A stretch of DNA of 36,438 nucleotides from Sphingobacteriia bacterium (lineage in GTDB: Bacteria > Bacteroidota > Bacteroidia > Bacteroidales > UBA7960): assembly GCA_011390575.1 (NCBI GenBank), contig JAABSE010000035.1, forward strand, positions 1 through 36,438, given 5' to 3'. Under the pieces are notes generated by a model. That model ran no database searches, was not told the origin of the DNA, and saw nothing but the letters and a program-made list of their open reading frames with translations. Positions 1-7,740 of this stretch are shown here, piece by piece. Position 1 is the first letter of the stretch, and each line of letters opens with the position of its first letter. The position numbers were made by a program, and so were the translations under genes.

Positions 1-74
1 ATGTTGAGCGTTCATGGGATGGCAGCAGTTTTTAATGGCTGCATCTGAATTCAACCGCAAAATTAACAATAGGT

Positions 75-1010
75 ATGGAAAACAGAGCATTGCTGGGCAA
101 TATTCATTCATCAGGTCAGTTGTTGCTAACGTTGGGAATGGCCTTGTTTATTTTGATGATAACCGTTTTTGCCGGCGCTTTGCTGGCTATTCCCTTTGTC
201 GACAAGGGAATATTTGAGTTGTTTGAGGCACTCGATCCGATGGCTGCTGACGATATGAATTTGTTGAGATACCTGCAGATTATCAGCCATATCGGAATGT
301 TTATCATTCCCTCTTTTCTGCTTGCCTGGCTGTTTGGGCGGAAAATCCTTGCCTATCTGTACCTTGACTATATGCCCGGAGGAAAAATGTTGTTGATGTC
401 CGTGCTGCTGATATTCGTTGCTGTACCTTTTATCAATTACATCATGGAGCTGAACGCGCAGATGCATTTCCCGGAAAGCCTGCGTGGGGTGGAAGACTGG
501 ATGCGGCGGTATGAAGAAAATGCTGAGCGAACTACCAAAGCTTTCCTGTCCGTAGATACCTTGTCAGGGTTGCTGTTCAATCTGTTTATGGTAGCAGTCA
601 TTCCTGCCATTGGAGAGGAATTGATGTTCCGGGGGGTATTGCTGCGCATTTTTAACCGCTGGACCGGAAGTCATCACTGGGGTGTTCTTCTCACGGCGAT
701 AATTTTCAGTGCCATACATATGCAGTTTTTTGGTTTTTTTCCGCGATTTTTGCTGGGATTGTTGTTTGGCTATCTGGTGGTATGGTCGGGAAGCTTATGG
801 CCTGCCATCATTGCCCATTTCATCAACAATGCTGCTGCCGTAACTTTCTTTTACCTTTTCCAGCACCAGTTCTCGGACGGTACATTTGAAAACCTTGGAA
901 AAGGCAATGAGGGCATGGTGTATGCCCTCATCAGCCTTGTTTTGGTAATTTTCGTAATGGTGTGGGTTCGCCGGCGCGGAAGGCCGGTAAAGGACTTGCA
1001 ATCCTTATGA
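75..1010 (+). CDS. CPBP-family intramembrane metalloprotease (CAAX protease-like)
   Basis: Predicted multi-pass membrane protease of the CPBP/Abi family (311 aa). Hydrophobic segments lie near residues 17-40, 70-90, 103-122, 165-180, 203-222, 225-265 and 280-300. The three family motifs are visible: EELMFRG with E181, E182 and R186; H215 followed by F218; and H248 with N252. In the family these Glu and His residues form the intramembrane active site. The substrate cannot be read from sequence; bacterial members serve in prenyl-protein processing, peptide maturation or bacteriocin immunity. The last codons overlap tail-to-tail with the converging NagB-like gene. The 74 bases before the start hold no clear gene. 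Confidence is high for the family and low for a specific role. Confidence 0.9.
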   Translation: MENRALLGNIHSSGQLLLTLGMALFILMITVFAGALLAIPFVDKGIFELFEALDPMAADDMNLLRYLQIISHIGMFIIPSFLLAWLFGRKILAYLYLDYMPGGKMLLMSVLLIFVAVPFINYIMELNAQMHFPESLRGVEDWMRRYEENAERTTKAFLSVDTLSGLLFNLFMVAVIPAIGEELMFRGVLLRIFNRWTGSHHWGVLLTAIIFSAIHMQFFGFFPRFLLGLLFGYLVVWSGSLWPAIIAHFINNAAAVTFFYLFQHQFSDGTFENLGKGNEGMVYALISLVLVIFVMVWVRRRGRPVKDLQSL

Positions 1011-3365
1011 TCCTACAGCCATACCTTCCATAGATTCTTTGAGTTCTCTTGCATGAGAAAGGAATTCATCAACGGTCATTTCCTTCACATACAACAAACC
1101 ATGACTGGCCCTGATACGGGGGTCGTCGTTGAGGTAGAAGTAGTTTTTGCCCAGTAGCAGCTGTACATCTTTGAGCTGCTGCACCCATACTTTCTGTGCC
1201 AGTGAACTGAATTTGCCGTTATGCTCATAGCTGGGGAAGGAAGCATCCACCTGGCTTACGTAGCAGTTGGTGAAAGATTCATTCATTTCGGCCATGGCGT
1301 TGAGCGATACGGGGAAGATGATGTTGGCTTCTGCCGGATTAAAGCGGTACCATACATTCCGGTAACCCCAGATTCTGAGCTGCGAAAGATCTTCTTCCTT
1401 TTTCCACAATCTGAGTGCTTCGGCGGTAGCCTGGAGCACCTTGTAGTGGGTGTCGGGTCCGCTGCCTTCGGGGTCAAAGGTAAGGCTCAACACCGTAGGA
1501 CGTACCCTTTTGAGCAGTTCCAGTACAGGCTCCACATCTCTGCCCAGTTTGGGCTGTTCTGTAAAGATGTCTCCTTTGTAGAATCCCAGCCGGAGATGCT
1601 CCACATTTTTTACCTGTACCCCAAAATGGGCCCATACCAGTTCTTCTTCAAATTCTCTGATCATCCCTTTTAATTGCTGAATTTTCGGCGGATTCTTTTC
1701 TCCGTCGTAGCTCTTTTTAAGGATTACGATTACTTCGTTAAGGATGTCTCTGAGGTGATCGATGTCTTTTACTTCATAAGTTTCTACCAATGCCCTTACA
1801 ATGCGGTGGCATACACCCCTGCGGCACTCTTCTTCGTTGCCTGAAGCCACATTGTTGAGGTAATGGTACACATCCTTGTCGCTTTTCAGCTTGTATCCTA
1901 CATCAAAGAAGTCAGAGTAGTTGATCATCTGGATCAGCCCTTTGTCTATCAGACGTTTGGTGTCAGTAAGCAGGTCGATGACAAATTTGTTGGTAACAGC
2001 TGTAAACCCGCTGGTGAGTACCGCAAATTTAAACTTGTTGGAAGGGGTGCTGATGTGTTTGGTTATGAAAGGAAGAATCCCCAGTGAAATATCGTCGTGG
2101 TGCGGTCCGGTATGGAGGAAAACCTGATTTTCTTCCGCCTTGAGTCCCCGGTGAATCTTGGCTTCGATGCTGTCCATTACTTCCTGTACCACCTTCTCGC
2201 TCAGGTTGGGAATCATGCGGGCAATGGGGTCACTTTTCAAATCCTCCAGTACCAGCCGGTGTCCGAATTTTTCCTGTTTTTTACATACGTCGACGATGGC
2301 TTTCTCGCTCTTTTCCTGGGTCCATTCACCGGTCGAAAAGTGAAGGTTGACCATGTCAGTAAGTCTGGAGGCGGCACCCTGGGTGAGGTAGAACCGACCA
2401 TTGTGCAACCGGGCAAGTACAGAAGCGGGGTAGAGGTTCGACATCTCGTTCTCCAGCGATTGCTTCACGATTTCAGCTTTGGCTTCTCCTGCCGCAATAA
2501 TAATGGCTACTGCATCAGGATTGTAGGTAATGGTTTCCAGCCCGATGGTAATCACCAGTTTGTTTTTACTGATTTCGATACCGCCAAGGTCTGAAGCGGC
2601 TACAGCCTGGGTTTCAAAGTTGGTTGCGGTGAGGCGAGTGGTGCTGAATTCATCCGAGCCTCTTACATTGAAAGCGATGTGCCCGTCGGGGCCAATACCT
2701 CCCAGGAAAAATCCAAGGCCTCCCTTATCGCGGATTTGCTGCTCATAGTCGCTGCACCAGTCATCAATCAGGAAGATGGATTTTTGTTGTACCTCTTCCA
2801 GGGGCGAGCGCGATTCGCGGTAGCGAAGGGATAAATCAATACGTCCATCGGGGAAAATTTCGCTGAAATGCTTGTCGCCTGCCAGGGGAATCTCATCGCT
2901 GTTGATCAGCAAGGCTTTGGACTTATCAAAACCAAAATCGCGGATGTAAAAGTTGTTTACATAATCGTAAAAGCTATTGTGCTGCTTGCTGCTGATGGGG
3001 TAGAATTCGTCAATCTGTACAAATTGCAATCCTCTCAAATCCGGTTTCTTGGAAAGGTTGAGTCCGAATTTCTCACGCATTTCGGCCCCTTTCTTATTGT
3101 CCCAGTTGTTGAGCATGTAGTCTGTCCACTTGAGGAAAAACTCAGGGGTCTTGCCCGTAGGCAAACTGATTACCCCTTCAGGGTTTTCTGATGCCCATTC
3201 CAGGAAACGAAGGGAAGTTATCAATCCTAATTTTGGGAAGTTATCAACAACAATATAAGGTATTGTAGTGCTGGTTCGGGAAATACCCGACTTCTCAATA
3301 AAGGTTTTTTCGACGTTTGTATATTCAATATCCGCCCGGTCGATTTTCGAAATTTTTCTTATCAT
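1005..3365 (-). CDS. nagB: NagB-like glucosamine-6-phosphate deaminase fused to LmbE/PIG-L-like deacetylase domain
   Basis: Two-domain cytoplasmic protein (786 aa, no signal peptide). The N-terminal part (about residues 35-340) is a glucosamine-6-phosphate isomerase/deaminase domain, with the IDEF segment and the GPDGHIAFN motif (D227, H229). The C-terminal part (about 415-700) is LmbE/PIG-L-like, with the metal motif HHDD at 422-425 and a later D-T-H segment, as in zinc N-deacetylases. Canonical NagB is about 260 aa; the long fusion is known in Bacteroidota. Odd point: the residue aligned with E. coli Glu148, just after the GHIAFN motif, is Val234. The expected reaction is conversion of glucosamine-6-P to fructose-6-P plus ammonia, perhaps after deacetylation by the second domain. 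This is inferred, and the Val change makes the exact substrate uncertain. It is transcribed alone, divergent from the secreted glycosidase gene. Confidence 0.85.
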   Translation of the reverse strand: MIRKISKIDRADIEYTNVEKTFIEKSGISRTSTTIPYIVVDNFPKLGLITSLRFLEWASENPEGVISLPTGKTPEFFLKWTDYMLNNWDNKKGAEMREKFGLNLSKKPDLRGLQFVQIDEFYPISSKQHNSFYDYVNNFYIRDFGFDKSKALLINSDEIPLAGDKHFSEIFPDGRIDLSLRYRESRSPLEEVQQKSIFLIDDWCSDYEQQIRDKGGLGFFLGGIGPDGHIAFNVRGSDEFSTTRLTATNFETQAVAASDLGGIEISKNKLVITIGLETITYNPDAVAIIIAAGEAKAEIVKQSLENEMSNLYPASVLARLHNGRFYLTQGAASRLTDMVNLHFSTGEWTQEKSEKAIVDVCKKQEKFGHRLVLEDLKSDPIARMIPNLSEKVVQEVMDSIEAKIHRGLKAEENQVFLHTGPHHDDISLGILPFITKHISTPSNKFKFAVLTSGFTAVTNKFVIDLLTDTKRLIDKGLIQMINYSDFFDVGYKLKSDKDVYHYLNNVASGNEEECRRGVCHRIVRALVETYEVKDIDHLRDILNEVIVILKKSYDGEKNPPKIQQLKGMIREFEEELVWAHFGVQVKNVEHLRLGFYKGDIFTEQPKLGRDVEPVLELLKRVRPTVLSLTFDPEGSGPDTHYKVLQATAEALRLWKKEEDLSQLRIWGYRNVWYRFNPAEANIIFPVSLNAMAEMNESFTNCYVSQVDASFPSYEHNGKFSSLAQKVWVQQLKDVQLLLGKNYFYLNDDPRIRASHGLLYVKEMTVDEFLSHARELKESMEGMAVGS

Positions 3366-3463
3366 ATCAGTCTTTATTATTGAGTGAGTTTAAGAATATA
3401 GTATAGACAATTGTTGATGTTTTTCAGGAAGGATTCCCAGGGGAGAATCCGTAAAAATCTATG

Positions 3464-3471
3464 CAAATATA
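3464..3471 (-). promoter_or_regulatory. Bacteroidota -7 element for the nagB-like gene
   Basis: On the minus strand the site reads TATATTTG, an exact match to the Bacteroidota -7 consensus TAnnTTTG. No convincing -33 TTG is present at the usual distance. It would give a 5' leader of about 90 nt. Confidence 0.5.
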
Positions 3472-3489
3472 CATTATTATGAAAATAAT

Positions 3490-3520
3490 TTTGCAGGGTT
3501 TTTAAAAAAATTTAATTTTG
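3490..3520 (+). promoter_or_regulatory. Bacteroidota sigma-ABfr-type promoter for the phosphodiester glycosidase gene
   Basis: TTTG (3490-3493), 19 bp, then TAATTTTG (3513-3520). Both elements and the spacing fit the phylum's primary sigma factor promoter. Transcription would start near 3527, giving a leader of about 65 nt. The divergent nagB-like -7 element is only about 20 bp away, so the two promoters are back to back. Confidence 0.65.
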
Positions 3521-3590
3521 TACCCGATAAAGATATTACAAGCAAAGATAATGGGTTAATTTACAAGGATATTATCAAATAATCTTAAAT

Positions 3591-5471
3591 ATGAAAAACA
3601 TGGTTAGATTGCTGTTTATGATTCTGTTGCCAACTTTTTTGGCTGGACAGAATGTTCAGTGGCAGGATGTATCTTCAGAGCATGAATTTCCCCAGGGTTT
3701 GAAATTGTTCCACGGAACCATCAGCGGCAACAACAATTTCTTTGCTTATTATTATGAAGTAGATATGACGGTTCCGGAAATTGCTATCCGACCCTATCTG
3801 AGTACGACCACAAAACAGGTAGATGATTTTTCGTCGGAAGTAGGAGCCTACGGTGCGGTTAACGGTGGATTTTTTGCCGGGACCAGTTCTGTTTCCTCCG
3901 TCGTTTTTCCGGGGGAAGTGCCTGCACGAAACCTGATTTCTCTCTCACGCAATGTAGGAGGAGAAACCCGGACATATCCGGTTATCAGGCCCTTGTTTGC
4001 GGTGAATAATGATCGATCGCTGGCCACAGAATGGGTGTATCATCACACCTATTCCTTTGATGATATTTATGTGTATGACGAACCGCTTGACTATATATGT
4101 AACGATCCCAACCCGTTGCCCGTTCCGGTAAAAGCCGACGGCTATCAGTACGAAGACATTGCTTATGGCCTGGGAGGAGGCCCCATGCTGGTGAAAAATG
4201 GCATAGATGTTTTTACCTATTGCGAAGAAATCTGGTGGGGATCAGGGGTGGATTTGAATGTGAATCGTCCCCGCACGGTAGTGGGATATACCGCCGACCA
4301 AAAGGTTATTATGCTGGTTACCAACAGCATGAAAGTAGAGGATTTGCCTCAGTTGATGCTGGATTTAAATTGTGTGGGAGCGATGAATCTTGATGGAGGC
4401 GGCTCTACTGCCATGGCTGTGGGTGGCACCAGTCTCTATGACCAGAACAGGCCCGTTCCCACCATACTGGCCGTTGTGCATTCCGATTCTCTCGGTTTGC
4501 CGCAAACTCCTGTTTACGAAAAGTTTATGGATACCGGTGATGAAGGGGTTACATCCAACGGCTCCTGGTTTGCTACCGCCAACCCCGGTTTCTGGGAAAG
4601 TCCTTCGATGCTTCATGAGCTGGCATCACACGATGAATATTATCAGTTTCCCCTGGATTTGCCTGCACCAGGCGAATATGAAATATACGGCTGGTGGACT
4701 TCCCATGCCAACAGGGCCGCCGATACTCCTTACTTCATTACCCATGCCGCCGGTACCACCGAAGTGGCCGTTAATCAGTCGGAGGGCGGTTCTATGTGGA
4801 ATCTCATCGGCACTTTCCAGTTTGAGGGCACCCCCGAAGAAAACGTGAGAATCACCGCAGGAGCCACTACCAACCAATATGTGGTTGCAGATGGTCTGCG
4901 CATTGTCTCCTATGATCAGGGACTCGCAGGGAATCAAATCAGCAACATCGACGATGTGGATGATATTACGGTTCCTTTTGGTACCTCTGTGGAAGATGCG
5001 CTGGCCATGCTGGATGCTCAGACTAACGTTTATGATGCCGGGGGAGAAAGCCACCTTGTGGACCTTACCTGGCAGGCCGGTGATTATAATGGAAATGTAC
5101 CCGGAGATTACACTGCTACCGGTACATTCGACCTTCCTGACGGAGTAGAACAAACGGACCCTCCCACACCTTTGCAGGTTGAGGCCATCATAACGGTACT
5201 GGAAGATGATGATACTTCCATTTTTGAAATCACCACCCAAGGCATGGAAATATATCCCAATCCCAGTGCAGGTGCCGTAACCGTAAAGGGTAAAGCTGCC
5301 GGTGAGCATCAGCTGGAAATATTATCGCTAAACGGACAGTCTGTTTATCAGTCGTTTGTAAAAGGCGCTTTTGAAAATGAATTGGATCTGACTTCCCTGG
5401 AAAAGGGAGTCTACCTGGTAAGACTTACAGGCCCGGCCGGCAACACGGTACATAAGCTTGTAATTCAATAA
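3591..5471 (+). CDS. Secreted phosphodiester glycosidase (NAGPA family) with T9SS sorting domain
   Basis: Exported enzyme of 626 aa. Signal peptide at about residues 1-19, then a phosphodiester glycosidase domain (about 25-300) with the family hallmarks NGGFF (91-95), RTVVGYT and NLDGGGST (266-273). This family includes the mammalian uncovering enzyme that removes N-acetylglucosamine from a phosphodiester. Next comes a golvesin-C-like beta domain (about 305-445, with a DTGDEGVTSNGSW segment), an Ig-like segment (about 455-540), and a type A T9SS sorting tail (IYPNP at 554-558, ending KLVIQ). The tail predicts outer-membrane passage and cell-surface or extracellular location. The natural substrate is unknown; a sugar-1-phosphodiester of a wall polymer or polysaccharide is plausible. 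Single-gene transcript with its own promoter and terminator. Confidence 0.88.
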   Translation: MKNMVRLLFMILLPTFLAGQNVQWQDVSSEHEFPQGLKLFHGTISGNNNFFAYYYEVDMTVPEIAIRPYLSTTTKQVDDFSSEVGAYGAVNGGFFAGTSSVSSVVFPGEVPARNLISLSRNVGGETRTYPVIRPLFAVNNDRSLATEWVYHHTYSFDDIYVYDEPLDYICNDPNPLPVPVKADGYQYEDIAYGLGGGPMLVKNGIDVFTYCEEIWWGSGVDLNVNRPRTVVGYTADQKVIMLVTNSMKVEDLPQLMLDLNCVGAMNLDGGGSTAMAVGGTSLYDQNRPVPTILAVVHSDSLGLPQTPVYEKFMDTGDEGVTSNGSWFATANPGFWESPSMLHELASHDEYYQFPLDLPAPGEYEIYGWWTSHANRAADTPYFITHAAGTTEVAVNQSEGGSMWNLIGTFQFEGTPEENVRITAGATTNQYVVADGLRIVSYDQGLAGNQISNIDDVDDITVPFGTSVEDALAMLDAQTNVYDAGGESHLVDLTWQAGDYNGNVPGDYTATGTFDLPDGVEQTDPPTPLQVEAIITVLEDDDTSIFEITTQGMEIYPNPSAGAVTVKGKAAGEHQLEILSLNGQSVYQSFVKGAFENELDLTSLEKGVYLVRLTGPAGNTVHKLVIQ

Positions 5472-5503
5472 CTTTTTTTCTCTTCATGTGTTTAGTTTTG
5501 GTT

Positions 5504-5537
5504 AACCCCGGGCGAGTAAAATCTCCGGGGTTTTTTT
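5504..5537 (+). terminator. Intrinsic terminator after the phosphodiester glycosidase gene
   Basis: An 8-bp stem, AACCCCGG (5504-5511) with CCGGGGTT (5525-5532), runs into seven T residues (5531-5537). It works only in the plus direction; the minus strand lacks a T tract beyond the stem. The stop codon of the converging gene touches the T tract. Confidence 0.88.
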
Positions 5538-7407
5538 AATGCCTTGGGAGTGCAATAATTTCTCCGTTGGCACTGCTGAACCAAAGCCATTCGCTTTCTC
5601 CCTCAAAGAAGAAATTTACCGCCGAATGCGATGTTTTGTGTTTCCATTCCACCTGGCCGGTTTCACGGTTCAGGGCTGCCACAAGGCCGTTTCGGGTGGC
5701 CATGTACAACGTATTGTTCTCTGAGTAGATGGGAACAGGATTATGGTCGTAACCGAATCCGGCATCGGCAACCCATTTTGTGTTAAAGGAAGCAGGTGCT
5801 GCAGGAACTGCAATAACCGAATCGTTCATCAGCTTGGCAAATATCAATTGGCCATCATCAGAAACACCCATGGATTCGCGCACCTGGTGGCGGTTGGTGC
5901 GCCAGACTTCTTCACCTGTTTGCAGATCCAGAGCTGTCATAAAACGATCAGGGGCTACAATAAATACTTTGCCCTGGCTGATAACCGGAACTACATTACC
6001 TGGAGAGAGTAGCTCTGCTGTTTTGCCGTTGTTCCACTTCCAGTTAAGCACTCCGGTCTCTTTGTCAAGACAATAAACGTGCGTGTCCCAGGCAGTGAAA
6101 ATCAGTTGGTTTCCTTCAATGACAGCTTTGGATTGGATCATGCCTCCCACTTCAGTGTATGACCAGACCTTTTCTCCTGTTGAAACATGGATTTTGTGCA
6201 TTCCCTCTTTGCCCGAACCCAGGTAAATAAAACCTTCATGCACCAGCGGCGGAGCAATCACGGGACCTTTTGTCTGGACCTGCCACAGAACGGTTCCGTC
6301 TGAGGGATTCAGGGCGAAAACTGCCCCTCCTGCATCGGCTGCAATCACCATATTGTCAGGGGTTAATTCAGGGGTTGAAAAAAGAGGACCATCCATTTGG
6401 TTCTGCCAGCGAACCTCCCCTGAAGGGATATGGATAGCTTTCAGCCAACCGGCAGAATTTCCGTATATTACCAGTGTATCTGCCAGAACCAGGGGCCCTG
6501 TGAAAATTGACGCTGTATCGGTATAGCGGAATACCGGTTGAATATGTTCAAAGGTTGAATTGACCGAGTAATCGGGTCGGGGAGAAACAGGCAGGTCTTC
6601 AAGCACCGGATCGGGATGGTCTGTTGCGAAAGCAATGGTGGGTTCTCCGGTGGGTTGCCCGATGATTTTTTCATATACTTTCAGGCTGTCAGTGCTCACT
6701 TCCACAATATTGTAGCCGGGAGTGTTTTCGCCTCTCAACACCAGTGAGCGGCCCATGATGCCGGGAATACCATCAAAATTATTGAGTTTTAAAGTATGGC
6801 CATGACCGCAAAAGGAAGCAATGGCTCCGTAATCATTAAGGATGTCCGTAATAAGATACCACTGATCAAGTCCCTCAGCAAGTGGGTAGTGGGCAAAGAA
6901 AAGGAGTTGCAAATCTGAGGTTTTGCGACTGACCAGTTCCCGTTCCAGCCACCGAATATCTTCCTGCTTCACATGTCCGTCGCCCATGCGCATAAAAGGA
7001 CCAGTATTGAGCCCGGCCAACAGAAAGTCTCCCTTTTCGAAGATGAATTTGTCAACTCCCCACAAGGTAACAAAGTCTTTTCCTACACTTTCCGACCAGT
7101 TCATTTCATGATTGCCGGGGACCACGTAGTAAGGGATGGTAAGTTGGTTAAGGATGTTTTTTACGTTGATAAGTTCTTCGAATGCTCCTCTGTTGCTCAG
7201 GTCACCCGATATTATTACTAAGTCCAGGTTCGATGCGTTCACTTCTTCTACCAGCAGTTTCAGCTGTTCGGAACTTTCCGCTCCGGGCTGCACATGGATG
7301 TCCGTAAGAAAAGCAAAACGAAGAGGCTGTTCATCTGCCTGGCTGCATGCTGAAAATAAAGTGATAAATAAAAAAAGAAGGAGACAAGTAAGGTACGTTT
7401 TTTTCAT
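5536..7407 (-). CDS. Lipoprotein: calcineurin-like metallophosphoesterase fused to PQQ-type beta-propeller
   Basis: Predicted envelope lipoprotein, 623 aa from the chosen start. That start puts MKK and a hydrophobic stretch directly before a lipobox-like LFSAC (C21); a longer frame from 7452 would add 15 residues that spoil the signal sequence. The phosphoesterase domain (about 29-260) has DIH (D36, H38), GDLSNRG (D69), GNHE (N99, H100), AHYPL and GHGH, so the two-metal site looks complete. From about 300 to the end, repeats of the type GxxxWxxxxxG, with segments such as GAVFALNPSDG and GKVFIVAPD, form a PQQ-like propeller. In the family the phosphoesterase cleaves phosphomonoesters or diesters; the propeller probably binds a protein or glycan. 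The neighbours are glycan-processing enzymes, so a phosphorylated wall or surface glycan is a reasonable guess, not shown. Confidence 0.87.
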   Translation of the reverse strand: MKKTYLTCLLLFLFITLFSACSQADEQPLRFAFLTDIHVQPGAESSEQLKLLVEEVNASNLDLVIISGDLSNRGAFEELINVKNILNQLTIPYYVVPGNHEMNWSESVGKDFVTLWGVDKFIFEKGDFLLAGLNTGPFMRMGDGHVKQEDIRWLERELVSRKTSDLQLLFFAHYPLAEGLDQWYLITDILNDYGAIASFCGHGHTLKLNNFDGIPGIMGRSLVLRGENTPGYNIVEVSTDSLKVYEKIIGQPTGEPTIAFATDHPDPVLEDLPVSPRPDYSVNSTFEHIQPVFRYTDTASIFTGPLVLADTLVIYGNSAGWLKAIHIPSGEVRWQNQMDGPLFSTPELTPDNMVIAADAGGAVFALNPSDGTVLWQVQTKGPVIAPPLVHEGFIYLGSGKEGMHKIHVSTGEKVWSYTEVGGMIQSKAVIEGNQLIFTAWDTHVYCLDKETGVLNWKWNNGKTAELLSPGNVVPVISQGKVFIVAPDRFMTALDLQTGEEVWRTNRHQVRESMGVSDDGQLIFAKLMNDSVIAVPAAPASFNTKWVADAGFGYDHNPVPIYSENNTLYMATRNGLVAALNRETGQVEWKHKTSHSAVNFFFEGESEWLWFSSANGEIIALPRH

Positions 7408-7544
7408 GGCGAATCTTGTGAAGGTTAAAATTGACTGAAAGGGTTTGTTCAATGTTTAAATTTACTATTTTTGTTCTTTAAAAATTTAGTTCAACTGCAC
7501 TTTTTGTGGAAAGAAATTCGAGTTGCATTGATTCAATTGGTATA

Positions 7545-7610
7545 GACAGAAGACCGGAGACAGAAGACCGAAGTGGATTCTCTTCCGTCTTCGGTCTTCC
7601 GTCTTCGGAC
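7545..7610. repeat. Inverted heptanucleotide repeat (4 + 4 heptads)
   Basis: Four consecutive heptads (GACAGAA, GACCGGA, GACAGAA, GACCGAA; 7545-7572), a 10-bp spacer, and four heptads in opposite orientation (TTCCGTC, TTCGGTC, TTCCGTC, TTCGGAC; 7583-7610). The best local stem is 10 bp, AAGACCGAAG (7564-7573) with CTTCGGTCTT (7589-7598). Related heptads occur near 29.2 kb. The rest of the 7408-7740 gap is AT-rich and shows no gene and no clear promoter match. Confidence 0.8.
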
Positions 7611-7740
7611 AAACTTTTTTAATCAAATTAATTATCAAAATATAGTATTTTCTACTATTAGTAGTAGTGTCAAAAATTTAAAAACACCCCTTCAAAGGTA
7701 GGTTATTCCCAAAATAGTATCAACATAAAATCTGGCTACA

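Noticed and set aside
1-35. Possible C-terminal tail of an upstream gene (open frame ending TAA at 33-35)
   Set aside because: Only ten codons are visible and nothing identifies them.
4626-5309. 227-codon minus-strand frame inside the phosphodiester glycosidase gene
   Set aside because: It is antisense to recognisable golvesin-like, Ig-like and T9SS segments.
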